A stretch of DNA of 64,000 nt, from contig NZ_RBXD01000001.1 of NCBI RefSeq assembly GCF_003634825.1, positions 1,696,501 through 1,760,500 of the forward strand. The letters run 5' to 3'. The notes under the pieces were generated by a model. It worked only from the letters and a program-made list of their open reading frames with translations. It searched no databases and was not told the DNA's origin. Position numbers and translations under genes: made by a program. Positions 54,884 to 63,208 of this stretch are shown here, piece after piece (the stretch's first letter is position 1; every line of letters begins with the position of its first letter). This DNA comes from Flavobacterium sp. 123. Lineage in GTDB: Bacteria; Bacteroidota; Bacteroidia; Flavobacteriales; Flavobacteriaceae.

Positions 54884-55855
54884 CTACTTTTTATTGATTA
54901 TTTTCTTTGTAAAAAGTGAGGCACTATTATCCAATTCAATTTTTACAATATATATTTCATCCGCATGATTGAATGGTTTCTCATATTTAAGATTCCCATT
55001 TAGCCGTTCCGAAAATATTTTTTTCCCCAGAATATCATAAATAATCAATGCCGTTATTGGTAATGAAGCTTCAATGAATAATCTGCTTTTACTTACATAT
55101 GCTGTCAATTCTACTTTATCAAATTTAGGAACTAGTAGTTGTTTCGTTGTAGTACCTAATGAAAAAGCAGAATAAGCCGAAAAATCCACTTCTGCATTCG
55201 AGCTAATAGATCCAGAAACTAAACTACTTATTTCGCCTAGTATAGAATATTCATCAATTATTGAAGGTATTCTAACCCAAGATAACCCATTCCAGCCTAC
55301 AATAGTTAAATTAGGTAGTGAAGATGATGTTAAAGTCGAAATAGTACTTGAAGATCTCCAACTAAGCGAAATGCCTGCATTTGTCCCCGCACTCTTTATA
55401 TTCCAATATTCAACCGAAGATATTGATGAAATAAAGACATCCAAATTACTTCCAATTGTATTTGGTGATGATCGAAAATAGGCCGCATCCACACCTTCAT
55501 TAGTGGACGGAATTACTTTAATTGGGGCATAAACTCCAGATTGTCCTATCGGTAAAACAAAAGAGGTATTACTATTTGTTTGAGCATACCCATTTACAAA
55601 ATGCATGTCATTAGCTCCGTTCCAAGTTGCTCCATTTGAAAACGATAAAACTCCATAATCTATTTTCGTCAGGCTAGTTGCTGTTGACCCCAAACCAAAA
55701 TCAAAGTCGCCAGCTCCTATATAAAATATGCTATTATCACCAATATATAATTCACCAGCATTTTGAACTTGTGCCTGAAGCGTATTTAATTTAAAAAATA
55801 TTATAGCAAATAAAATATGGACCAAAAATGATCTTAGTTTTTGTCTAAGAATCAT
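54884..55855 (-). CDS. Secreted protein with T9SS type A sorting domain
   Basis: The 323-residue protein has a signal peptide ending NTLQAQ (about 29) and a beta-rich body (AGELYIGDNSIFYIGAGDF, then FVLPIGQSGVYAPIKV and SVEYWNIKSAG). It ends in a T9SS sorting domain (about 240-323, SLPITALIIYDILGKKIF to KKIINKK). It is exported through the type IX system and probably attached to the cell surface. It is first in the four-gene - strand operon, and the only member with a recognisable T9SS tail. The body has no catalytic motif I can name. Confidence 0.78.
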   Translation of the reverse strand: MILRQKLRSFLVHILFAIIFFKLNTLQAQVQNAGELYIGDNSIFYIGAGDFDFGLGSTATSLTKIDYGVLSFSNGATWNGANDMHFVNGYAQTNSNTSFVLPIGQSGVYAPIKVIPSTNEGVDAAYFRSSPNTIGSNLDVFISSISSVEYWNIKSAGTNAGISLSWRSSSTISTLTSSSLPNLTIVGWNGLSWVRIPSIIDEYSILGEISSLVSGSISSNAEVDFSAYSAFSLGTTTKQLLVPKFDKVELTAYVSKSRLFIEASLPITALIIYDILGKKIFSERLNGNLKYEKPFNHADEIYIVKIELDNSASLFTKKIINKK

Positions 55856-56636
55856 TATGAATTTATGAATGAAGTAAAAATTGTTTTTTTAATTAATGAA
55901 GGAAATTTGTTTGTTTTTATAGGTGGGGAAATCACAATAATGTTATTTAAATAATTAACTGATTGTTAATATTTTATAAAAGTAGTTTAAACAAAACTCG
56001 TTTGACCTAATAAAGAAATAAAACAGTATAAAAGACTATTATATGTGTTTAATATGTGTTTTTACTTACCTAAATTGTAAAAAAAAACTAAATATTTGTT
56101 TTTAAAATAGTTAGTTTGGGTTTTATTTGAAAAATATAATCAATAATCACAACTAAAAAGTGTCTATTTTAATCAAACTGGAAGTGGGACTAAAATACTT
56201 GTCGTTTTCAATTGTTAACGGTCAGTTAGATTCAAATTTTGCTTCAACTATGGCTTGAATAAAGTCTTATTTCAATTATTTTCAAACCTAATTCTAATAA
56301 TAGGTCCATCTATTAACATATACTAAAAATGATAAAGTTGATTAAGAATCAGTATAACATTATAAATGAAGAATTTTGAAATTGACAATAAACATAATTA
56401 TAGTACTAGTGAAACATTATTTTAATTAGCCTAAGTAAAGAAAAAAAAGTGCGTAAATTCAATTACGCAACCTTCTAGAAGAAGTCGGTGGATTATAGTC
56501 GTTTCTTTTTGTGTCCTGCCCTCATTTGTAATAAAGAAAAACAAATTAATTTAATTTCTAAATTTAAAGAGATTAATTTAGATTAAATTCATAAGTTTTG
56601 GGTATAGAAAACACCCTTAGAGGCACACTGTAAAAA
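55856..56636. other. Long AT-rich intergenic region
   Basis: About 780 bases with no supported gene on either strand. The promoter of the - strand secreted-protein operon should be here; a TACTTTTA-like -7 box is near 55980 on the - strand, but no matching -33 box is found. I see no tRNA, repeat array or remnant of a known gene. Confidence 0.5.
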
Positions 56637-56684
56637 CAAAAAATCCCTAACATCTTGAATTTAAGATAATTAGGGAATTTTTTC
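56637..56684 (-). terminator. Terminator after tRNA-Phe
   Basis: On the - strand a long stem (TTCCCTAA...TTAGGGA with an inner ATCTT/AAGAT helix) is followed by TTTTTTG. It starts directly after the tRNA 3' end. Confidence 0.75.
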
Positions 56685-56685
56685 G

Positions 56686-56758
56686 TGGTACCTCCAGGGA
56701 TCGAACCAGGGACACATGGATTTTCAGTCCATTGCTCTACCATCTGAGCTAAGGTACC
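56686..56758 (-). tRNA. tRNA-Phe (GAA)
   Basis: The - strand folds into a 73-nt cloverleaf. The acceptor GGTACCT pairs with AGGTACC. The D-arm is GCTCAGATGGTAGAGC, and the anticodon stem ATGGA/TCCAT holds the loop CTGAAAA with anticodon GAA. The T-loop is TTCGATC. The T-stem has a central T-T mismatch (CCTGG/CCTGG). CCA is not encoded. The discriminator is A. Confidence 0.97.
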
Positions 56759-56830
56759 GTTCTTATTGCGGGTGCAAATATAGGATGATTTTTAATTTAT
56801 CCAAAACAAATTTTAAAAAAAATCAATTCG

Positions 56831-56838
56831 TACCTTCG
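56831..56838 (+). promoter_or_regulatory. -7 promoter element upstream of coaX
   Basis: TACCTTCG matches TAnnTTTG at 5 of 6 positions and lies 19 bases before the coaX ATG. The -33 position holds only TTTT. It would drive the coaX-OMP-lptC operon. Confidence 0.42.
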
Positions 56839-56857
56839 CAAAGTCAAATAATAAATT

Positions 56858-57592
56858 ATGATTCTAACAATAGATGTAGGGAATACTAGGATTAAAGGTG
56901 CTGTTTTTGAGGGTGATATCCTTTTGGAACATTTTGTTTTCTTGAAAAAAGAGCACAAAAATAATATTCAAAATATTTTAAAAAAATATAAAAAAGTATC
57001 TCATTTAGTGGTTTCATCTGTCGGAGAACTCGAAAAAGATTCTTTTTCTCATTACAATAACCATTTAAAAGTAGACTTTATATCGCACAAAGATCCTTTT
57101 CCATTTACTAATGGATATGCGACTCCGCAAACTTTAGGAATTGATCGTATGGTGCTGGCTGCTGGCGCAACGCTTCAGTTTCCAAATCAGAATAGATTAA
57201 TTATTGATGTTGGGACTTGTGTTACTTATGATTTTGTTGACGAGAATGATGTTTATCTTGGAGGTGCAATAGCGCCTGGTTTGCGTTTACGATATGAATC
57301 ATTACATAACTACACCGCTAAATTGCCTTTATTGGCTTCGAAAAATCCAGATAGTTTCATTGGAAAATCTACTGCCGAATCAATTCATTCTGGAGTTGTA
57401 AACGGGTTCGCCTATGAGATTGACGGTTTTATCGATGAATATAAGGCACACTATTCAAACTTTATAATAATTTTAACGGGTGGCGATACAGAATTTTTGG
57501 CTAAACGATTAAAAAATACCATATTTGCCAATTCAAATTTCCTTCTCGAGAGTTTGAATCAAACATTTCAATATAAAATCAAAAATGATTAA
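56858..57592 (+). CDS. coaX: Type III pantothenate kinase
   Basis: The 244-residue cytoplasmic enzyme makes the first committed step of coenzyme A synthesis, pantothenate to 4'-phosphopantothenate. The ASKHA-fold motifs are visible: DVGNTRIKGAVF (5-16), TLGIDRMVLAAGA, the IIDVGTCVTYD phosphate motif and GGAIAPGL. The length is typical. Its last 8 bases overlap the start of the outer-membrane protein gene, so the two are translationally coupled. It opens an operon that continues with envelope genes. Confidence 0.95.
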   Translation: MILTIDVGNTRIKGAVFEGDILLEHFVFLKKEHKNNIQNILKKYKKVSHLVVSSVGELEKDSFSHYNNHLKVDFISHKDPFPFTNGYATPQTLGIDRMVLAAGATLQFPNQNRLIIDVGTCVTYDFVDENDVYLGGAIAPGLRLRYESLHNYTAKLPLLASKNPDSFIGKSTAESIHSGVVNGFAYEIDGFIDEYKAHYSNFIIILTGGDTEFLAKRLKNTIFANSNFLLESLNQTFQYKIKND

Positions 57593-58835
57593 AAAAATTA
57601 TAACAAGCGCCTTCCTGATTTTGTCATTCGTATCTTTTGCTCAAGAAGGAACGGCTTCTCCTTATTCTTTCTTTGGAATCGGTGATGTTAGATATAAAGG
57701 AACCTCAGATATTCGTTCAATGGCTGGAATTGCAGTGGAGCAAGATAGTATTCATATCAATATGGATAATCCTGCTAGTTATGCTAATTTAAAAAATACG
57801 GCTTTTGCAGTTGGTGGTACTTATAATACAACAAAGTTGAAAACGAGTTCGGAATCAGCGAGTGCTCGTAGAACAACACTTGATTATTTAGCTGTTGGTT
57901 TGCCTTTGGGTAAATTTGGACTTGGATTTGGATTACTTCCATATTCTTCTGTTGGATATAAAATAGAATCTTTGGCTACTGATGCCACTCAAAATAATAA
58001 TAGATTTAATGGAACTGGTGGTTTGAGTAAGGTTTTTTTAGGAATAGGGTATAAAATAACGCCTAGTTTAAGTTTTGGTGCTGATGCGCATTATAACTTT
58101 GGAAAAATTGAAACCAGCAGTTTAGAGTTTATTACAGGAGTTCCTGTTGGAACACGAGAGCTTAATAAGGTAGATCTATCTGGAGTTAATTTTGATGCAG
58201 GATTAATGTATCAGACTAAAATCAATAAAAAGTTAAGTTTCTTTAGTAGCTTGAATTATACTTTGGAGAGCACTTTGTCTTCAACAAATAAAAGAAGCAT
58301 ATCTACAGTAATGTATAATGCAAATTATGATTTGAGTCTTGTGGATGCAATTGATGATGTAACTACTCAAAAAGATTTAAAATTACCTAGTAAACTAACT
58401 ATAGGAGTGGGAATTGGAGAAGCTAGAAAATGGCTTGTAGGTGCTCAAGTAAGCATGCGTGATGCAGGTAGTTTAGCAATTAGCTACAATAACTTAGATA
58501 ACGTTTCCTATGAAAAACAACAAAAATATAGCTTAGGTGGATATTACATTCCTAATTACAAATCCTATACGAGTTATGCTAAAAGAATTGTTTATCGCGG
58601 AGGATTTAGATACGAGAAAACAGGTCTAGTTGTCAATTCAGAGTCGATAAATGATATGGGAATTACTCTTGGTATTGGAATGCCAATAACGGGGTCTTTT
58701 TCTAATATTAATTTTGGTTTCGAAATTGGAAAAAAAGGAACGACTACCTCAGGTTTAGTTCAAGAAAATTATGCAAACCTTAGTGTTGGAATGTCACTTA
58801 ATGACAAATGGTTTGTAAAAAGAAAATTCAATTAG
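57585..58835 (+). CDS. Outer-membrane beta-barrel protein (FadL/PorV-like, unassigned)
   Basis: The 416-residue exported protein has a signal peptide ending VSFAQ (residue 20). A mature part starts GTASPYSFFGIGD, followed by many amphipathic strands and MSLNDKWFVKRKFN at the end. The SPYSxFGIGD start is common in Bacteroidota outer-membrane proteins of unknown function that sit next to coaX. No ligand or transport motif is clear. It overlaps coaX by 8 bases and precedes lptC, so a role in envelope assembly is possible but unproven. Confidence 0.78.
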   Translation: MIKKIITSAFLILSFVSFAQEGTASPYSFFGIGDVRYKGTSDIRSMAGIAVEQDSIHINMDNPASYANLKNTAFAVGGTYNTTKLKTSSESASARRTTLDYLAVGLPLGKFGLGFGLLPYSSVGYKIESLATDATQNNNRFNGTGGLSKVFLGIGYKITPSLSFGADAHYNFGKIETSSLEFITGVPVGTRELNKVDLSGVNFDAGLMYQTKINKKLSFFSSLNYTLESTLSSTNKRSISTVMYNANYDLSLVDAIDDVTTQKDLKLPSKLTIGVGIGEARKWLVGAQVSMRDAGSLAISYNNLDNVSYEKQQKYSLGGYYIPNYKSYTSYAKRIVYRGGFRYEKTGLVVNSESINDMGITLGIGMPITGSFSNINFGFEIGKKGTTTSGLVQENYANLSVGMSLNDKWFVKRKFN

Positions 58836-58881
58836 AGCCTGAAACAGCTTAGGTGTCTATCATTTTGTTAAATTCCGTATA

Positions 58882-59436
58882 ATGGATTTTTTGAAAAAAA
58901 ACATACTATTTCCTTTTGTAGCAATTTTTACTTTATTGTTGTTTTTTGGATGTGAAAGTAATTTTAAAGAAGTCCAAAAAATTAACTTCTCAGATTTTGT
59001 TCCTAGTAGTGATGCAGAAAATATAAATCTAAAATATACTGATTCAGGCCGAATTACGGCTGCTTTATTAAGTCCTAAAATGTTGGATTTTGCTAGCGTA
59101 GATTTTCCTTTTACAGAATTTCCAAAAGGAATTCGGGTTACTATTTATGATAAAAATGGTAAAAAAACATTTGTAAAATCTAACTATGCGGTGTCTTACA
59201 AGCAAACCGGAATTATAGATTTACAGGGAAAAGTCAAAATAAGCACAGAAGAAGGACAAAACTTAGAAACGGAGCAATTGTATTTTGATCAAAAAAACGA
59301 TTGGTTTTTTACGGAAAGGAAGTTTAAATTTTCAGATAAAAAGGGAGCCTCAAACGGACAGGGAATCGATTTTAGTAAAGATTTCAAAGTAATTAATTCC
59401 CAGAGAATAACAGGCGAAATTGAATCAGCCGAATAA
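58882..59436 (+). CDS. lptC: LptC-family LPS export lipoprotein
   Basis: The 184-residue protein has a hydrophobic N-terminus with Cys24 in LLFFGC, then an LptC/OstA-like beta-jellyroll (INLKYTDSGRITAALLSPKML, KKTFVKSNYAVSYKQTGIIDLQGKVKI, LETEQLYFDQKND). LptC bridges the inner-membrane LptBFG complex and periplasmic LptA. Here it appears to be anchored as a lipoprotein instead of by a transmembrane helix, as in other Bacteroidota. It lies 46 bases after the outer-membrane protein gene. Confidence 0.87.
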   Translation: MDFLKKNILFPFVAIFTLLLFFGCESNFKEVQKINFSDFVPSSDAENINLKYTDSGRITAALLSPKMLDFASVDFPFTEFPKGIRVTIYDKNGKKTFVKSNYAVSYKQTGIIDLQGKVKISTEEGQNLETEQLYFDQKNDWFFTERKFKFSDKKGASNGQGIDFSKDFKVINSQRITGEIESAE

Positions 59437-59453
59437 ATTTATATACAAAAATT

Positions 59454-59648
59454 ATGAGTTACCTTAAATTTACGCCTTACATCTATCTTATTTTTGGAGT
59501 TTATCTTATTTATGATGGAATTACCAAATTTAATGATCCTAATGAAAATCCTTGGCTAAGTCTTTTGTTTGCTGGATTGGCAATTTTTATGTTTTTCTTT
59601 AGAATGAGATTTGCTAAAAAATTTGAAGACAGAAACAAAAAGTCTTAA
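59454..59648 (+). CDS. Small two-helix membrane protein
   Basis: A 64-residue protein with two hydrophobic helices (about 8-24 and 34-52) and a basic tail (RFAKKFEDRNKKS). It lies 17 bases after lptC and 3 bases before the CNNM gene, so it is part of the operon. I do not recognise a family with known function. Confidence 0.72.
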   Translation: MSYLKFTPYIYLIFGVYLIYDGITKFNDPNENPWLSLLFAGLAIFMFFFRMRFAKKFEDRNKKS

Positions 59649-59651
59649 TTA

Positions 59652-60911
59652 ATGGAAATAAGTATCATAATATTGTGTTTAATACTATGTGCCTTTTTTT
59701 CAGGAATGGAGATTGCCTTTATTTCTTCGAATAAAATTTATCTTGAAATTGAAAAAAAACAAGATAATTTCATTTCAAAAACGCTTACAAAACTTACCGA
59801 ACAACCCTCTAAATTTATTGTTGCAATGCTTGTTGGGAACAATATTGCATTAGTCGTATATGGGTTTTTTATGGGGGATTTATTGATGCGCTGGATAGAT
59901 TCATTTGGCTATCATTTTTTAGGATTGGTGGATTTACTTGTGCAAACTGTTTTGTCGACTTTTATTGTTTTGATAACGGCAGAATTTTTACCTAAAGTAT
60001 TTTTTCAAATTTATGCCAATTCGTTATTGAAGTTTTTTGCACTTCCTGCTTATTTTTTCTACAAATTATTTTACTTCATTTCTACTTTTTTTATTTGGAT
60101 TTCAGACTTTTTTCTAAAGAAATTCTTTAAAACGCAAGGCGATCAAGTGCAATTGTATTTTAGTAAAGTGGAACTAGGAAATTATATTACGGAACAGATG
60201 AGCACTGTCGAAGATAACGAAGAAGTAGATTCCGAAATTCAAATTTTCCAAAATGCATTAGAGTTTTCTAGTGTGAAAGCAAGAGATGTAATGACTCCTA
60301 GAACGGAAATTGCGGCAATTGATATATTTGATTCAGTGGTTGACTTGAAAGAATTGTTTATCAGTACCGGATATTCTAAGATTGTGGTTTATCAAAATTC
60401 ATTAGATGATATTATTGGGTATGTTCATTCTTTTGATTTGTTCAAAAAACCAAAAAGCATCAAACAAGTAATGATATCGGTTGAATTCGTGCCAGAGACA
60501 ATTTATATAAAAGACGCCATGAATTTGCTTACTAAGAAGCGAAAAAGCGTTGCCGTTGTTTTAGATGAACACGGCGGAACTTCTGGAATTATTACAATTG
60601 AAGATATTGTAGAACAGCTTTTTGGTGAAATTGAAGATGAACACGATTCAGATGAAGAATTAATTGAAAAAGAATTAGAAGAAGGCGTTTTTCTTTTTTC
60701 AACACGATTAGAAGTTGAATATTTAAATCAAACCTACAAACTTGATATTCCTGAAGAAGATTCGTACGGAACTTTAGGAGGTTTTATAGTTAATTTCACC
60801 AAAAATATCCCTCAAAAAGGAGATCAAATCAGTATAGGAAACTATCATTTTGTTATCGAAGAGGCGACAAATAAGAAAATAGAATTAGTTAAAATGTCAG
60901 TACGGGAGTGA
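59652..60911 (+). CDS. CNNM/CorC-type membrane protein with CBS pair (hemolysin family)
   Basis: The 419-residue protein starts with a DUF21/CNNM transmembrane domain (about 1-160, LCAFFSGMEIAFISSNKIYLE). A CBS pair (about 200-325, ARDVMTPRTEIAAIDIFD and DEHGGTSGIITIEDIVEQLFGEIEDEHD) and a C-terminal CorC_HlyC domain (about 340-419, YGTLGGFIV) follow. Family members are linked to Mg2+ or divalent ion transport. It resembles the GldE group in architecture, but the gliding-gene neighbours (gldD, ssb) are missing here. It follows the 64-residue protein after 3 bases. Confidence 0.9.
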   Translation: MEISIIILCLILCAFFSGMEIAFISSNKIYLEIEKKQDNFISKTLTKLTEQPSKFIVAMLVGNNIALVVYGFFMGDLLMRWIDSFGYHFLGLVDLLVQTVLSTFIVLITAEFLPKVFFQIYANSLLKFFALPAYFFYKLFYFISTFFIWISDFFLKKFFKTQGDQVQLYFSKVELGNYITEQMSTVEDNEEVDSEIQIFQNALEFSSVKARDVMTPRTEIAAIDIFDSVVDLKELFISTGYSKIVVYQNSLDDIIGYVHSFDLFKKPKSIKQVMISVEFVPETIYIKDAMNLLTKKRKSVAVVLDEHGGTSGIITIEDIVEQLFGEIEDEHDSDEELIEKELEEGVFLFSTRLEVEYLNQTYKLDIPEEDSYGTLGGFIVNFTKNIPQKGDQISIGNYHFVIEEATNKKIELVKMSVRE

Positions 60912-60980
60912 TTTTTTTTGGAAAATTAAAATTTCTTGCAAAATAAAACGCTACTAGTATTATTATTAATTAGATAATTG

Positions 60981-60988
60981 TATTTTCG
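60981..60988 (+). promoter_or_regulatory. Possible -7 element upstream of the PpiD-like gene
   Basis: TATTTTCG (5 of 6 to TAnnTTTG) lies 32 bases before the start codon, in a 109-base gap after the CNNM gene. No -33 box is clear. Confidence 0.3.
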
Positions 60989-61020
60989 CAAACTGAATAT
61001 AAAAATTAACAACAATAAAA

Positions 61021-63117
61021 ATGGCAGTTTTAGCAAAAATTAGACAACGTTCCGCCTTATTGATAGCAGCTATTGCAATTGCATTATTTGCATTTATAAT
61101 ACAAGATCTTATCGGTAAAGGTGGTTTTGGTAAAAACACTAAAGATGTAGGAAGCATCGATGGAAAAGATATTTCATTTGAAGACTTTAGAGTAAAAGTG
61201 AGCAATGTTGAAAAAAGTGGTCAAGGGATTACTTCAACAGCAGCTGCAAATAGAGTTTGGGATCAAGAAGTTTCTATCGCTTTACTAACATCAGAATTTG
61301 ATAAATTAGGATTGAGAGTTGGTGAAAAACACCTAATCGAAATTTTAAAATCTGACCAAAATATAGGGAAAAATCCAATTTTCTTGAATGCAGCTGGAAT
61401 GTTTGATTTGGCTAAATTTAAAGAATATTTTAAATCAAATCCAGAGCAAGCTCAGTATCTAAAAGATAGAGAGAAAGACGCGGAACTTAATGCAAAATTC
61501 CAAATTTACAATACCTTAATTAAAGCGGGTCTTTACACTACTGAAAGTGAAGGGAAATTGAAATATGAAATGGAATCTAATAAAGTAAACTTTGCTTATG
61601 TTGCAGGTTTATATTCTACAATTAAAGATAGTGATGTGAAAGTTACTGACGATGAAATTGTAGATTTCATGAAGAAAAACGAAAAGAAATATAAAGCAGA
61701 TGAAACTCGTGAAGTGGAATATGTTTTAATTGAAGACAAAGCTTCAAAAGAAGATGAAGATGAGGTTAAAGCAAAAATAACTGCTTTGTTATCCGGTAGT
61801 GTTGTTTACAACCAAGCTACAGGTAAAAACGATACATTGCCAGGATTTAAAAATGCTTCAAATACAGTTGATTTTGTAAACTCAAATTCAGATGTTCCTT
61901 ACGATTCTTCGTATGTTGCCAAAAAAGATTTACCTGCTATTGATGCAGATCAATTGTATAATTTAGCTCCAGGAGCTGTTTATGGACCTTATAAATTTGG
62001 AAACTACTATTGTATTTCAAAATCTTTCGGAAGAAAAGCTGGTGTAAATGCTAAAGCAAGTCATATCTTAATTAGCTACGAAGGAACACAAGTTCCAAAT
62101 CAAAAAGAGAAAAGAACTAAAGAAGAAGCAAAAGCAAAAGCGGAAGCTATCTTAGCTCAAGTAAATGCAAATCCAGATAGTTTCTTGATGTTAGCATTTA
62201 CTAATTCTGATGATTCATCAGCACAACAAGGTGGTGATTTAGGATATTTTGGTCCAAACCAAATGGTAAAACCTTTTAATGATTTTGTTTTCAATAACAG
62301 TATTGGTAAAGTAGGTTTAGTTGAAACTCCTTTTGGATTCCATATTATCAAAATTACAGATAAGCAAGACGGAGTTCGTTTAGCTACTGTAGCTCAAAAA
62401 GTAGAAGCTTCTGAAGCAACTTCTGACAAAGTATTTACTCAAGCTACAAAATTTGAAATGGATGCTATAGCAGGAGATTTTGATAAAGTTGCTAAAGACA
62501 TGAAATTAGCTATAGCACTTCCAGTTACTGTAAAAGGAATGGATGAGACTTTTGGAACTTTAGGTAGCCAAAGAACAATAGTAAGATGGGCTTTTGAAGA
62601 TGATACTAAAGTAGGAACGGTAAAAAGATTTGAGGTTGCTAATTTAGGTCACGTAATTGCTAAGCTTCAAAAAATTGATAATTCAGGATTACTTCCTGTA
62701 AGTATGGCTAGAAGTTATGTGGAGCCAATCATTAAAAACAAGAAAAAAGCAGAGTTGATCAAAGCTAAAATGACAGGTAGTTCAATTGAAGCAATTGCAA
62801 AGGCTACAGGTTCAACTGTACAACAAGCAGCTGGTATTACAATGGAAAATCCAGTTTTAGCAAATGTTGGTCAAGAACCAAAAGTTGTTGGAAATGCATT
62901 TGCTTTGTCAGCGAATAAATTGTCAGCTCCAATTGAAGGAAATACAGGAGTTTATGTAGTTAAAAATTTAAGTACAGTAAAAGCTCCAGCTTTAAAAGAA
63001 CATGCTGCTTATGTTGCTAAATTAAAAGCACAAAGCGCATCTGATGCAGGAAGAGTTGTTCCAGCATTGAAAGATAAAGCTAAGATTGAAGATAACAGAA
63101 GATTGTTCAACTACTAA
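61021..63117 (+). CDS. PpiD/SurA-like membrane-anchored peptidyl-prolyl isomerase
   Basis: The 698-residue protein has one N-terminal transmembrane anchor (about 13-31, ALLIAAIAIALFAFIIQ) and a SurA_N-like chaperone region (about 40-230) with FEDFRVKVSNVEKSG. A parvulin domain (about 338-465) has ASHILISYEG, GGDLGYFGPNQMVKPF and VETPFGFHIIKI. A long helical C-terminal part follows. This is the PpiD layout: a periplasmic foldase attached to the inner membrane near the translocon, helping outer-membrane proteins. It ends at a strong bidirectional terminator. Confidence 0.9.
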   Translation: MAVLAKIRQRSALLIAAIAIALFAFIIQDLIGKGGFGKNTKDVGSIDGKDISFEDFRVKVSNVEKSGQGITSTAAANRVWDQEVSIALLTSEFDKLGLRVGEKHLIEILKSDQNIGKNPIFLNAAGMFDLAKFKEYFKSNPEQAQYLKDREKDAELNAKFQIYNTLIKAGLYTTESEGKLKYEMESNKVNFAYVAGLYSTIKDSDVKVTDDEIVDFMKKNEKKYKADETREVEYVLIEDKASKEDEDEVKAKITALLSGSVVYNQATGKNDTLPGFKNASNTVDFVNSNSDVPYDSSYVAKKDLPAIDADQLYNLAPGAVYGPYKFGNYYCISKSFGRKAGVNAKASHILISYEGTQVPNQKEKRTKEEAKAKAEAILAQVNANPDSFLMLAFTNSDDSSAQQGGDLGYFGPNQMVKPFNDFVFNNSIGKVGLVETPFGFHIIKITDKQDGVRLATVAQKVEASEATSDKVFTQATKFEMDAIAGDFDKVAKDMKLAIALPVTVKGMDETFGTLGSQRTIVRWAFEDDTKVGTVKRFEVANLGHVIAKLQKIDNSGLLPVSMARSYVEPIIKNKKKAELIKAKMTGSSIEAIAKATGSTVQQAAGITMENPVLANVGQEPKVVGNAFALSANKLSAPIEGNTGVYVVKNLSTVKAPALKEHAAYVAKLKAQSASDAGRVVPALKDKAKIEDNRRLFNY

Positions 63118-63140
63118 TCGTAGTTTACAGTTTAAAATAG

Positions 63141-63169
63141 AAAAACCCGATACATTGTATCGGGTTTTT
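63141..63169. terminator. Bidirectional terminator between the PpiD-like and GHMP kinase genes
   Basis: A 13-bp perfect stem (AAAAACCCGATAC at 63141-63153 with 63157-63169) with a 3-base loop has an A-run on one side and a T-run on the other. It serves both converging transcripts. Confidence 0.9.
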
Positions 63170-63208
63170 CATTTTGTAAAAGTATTGAAAGCAGTAAACA
63201 TTTTAGAC

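Noticed and set aside
51286..55855. A prophage remnant, because of tail-fibre-like sequence.
   Set aside because: Signal peptides and a T9SS tail show exported cell proteins; no phage structural, lysis or integrase genes are present.
59652..60911. Gliding-motility protein GldE.
   Set aside because: The domain layout is similar, but gldD and ssb neighbours are missing; the general CNNM/CBS call is safer.
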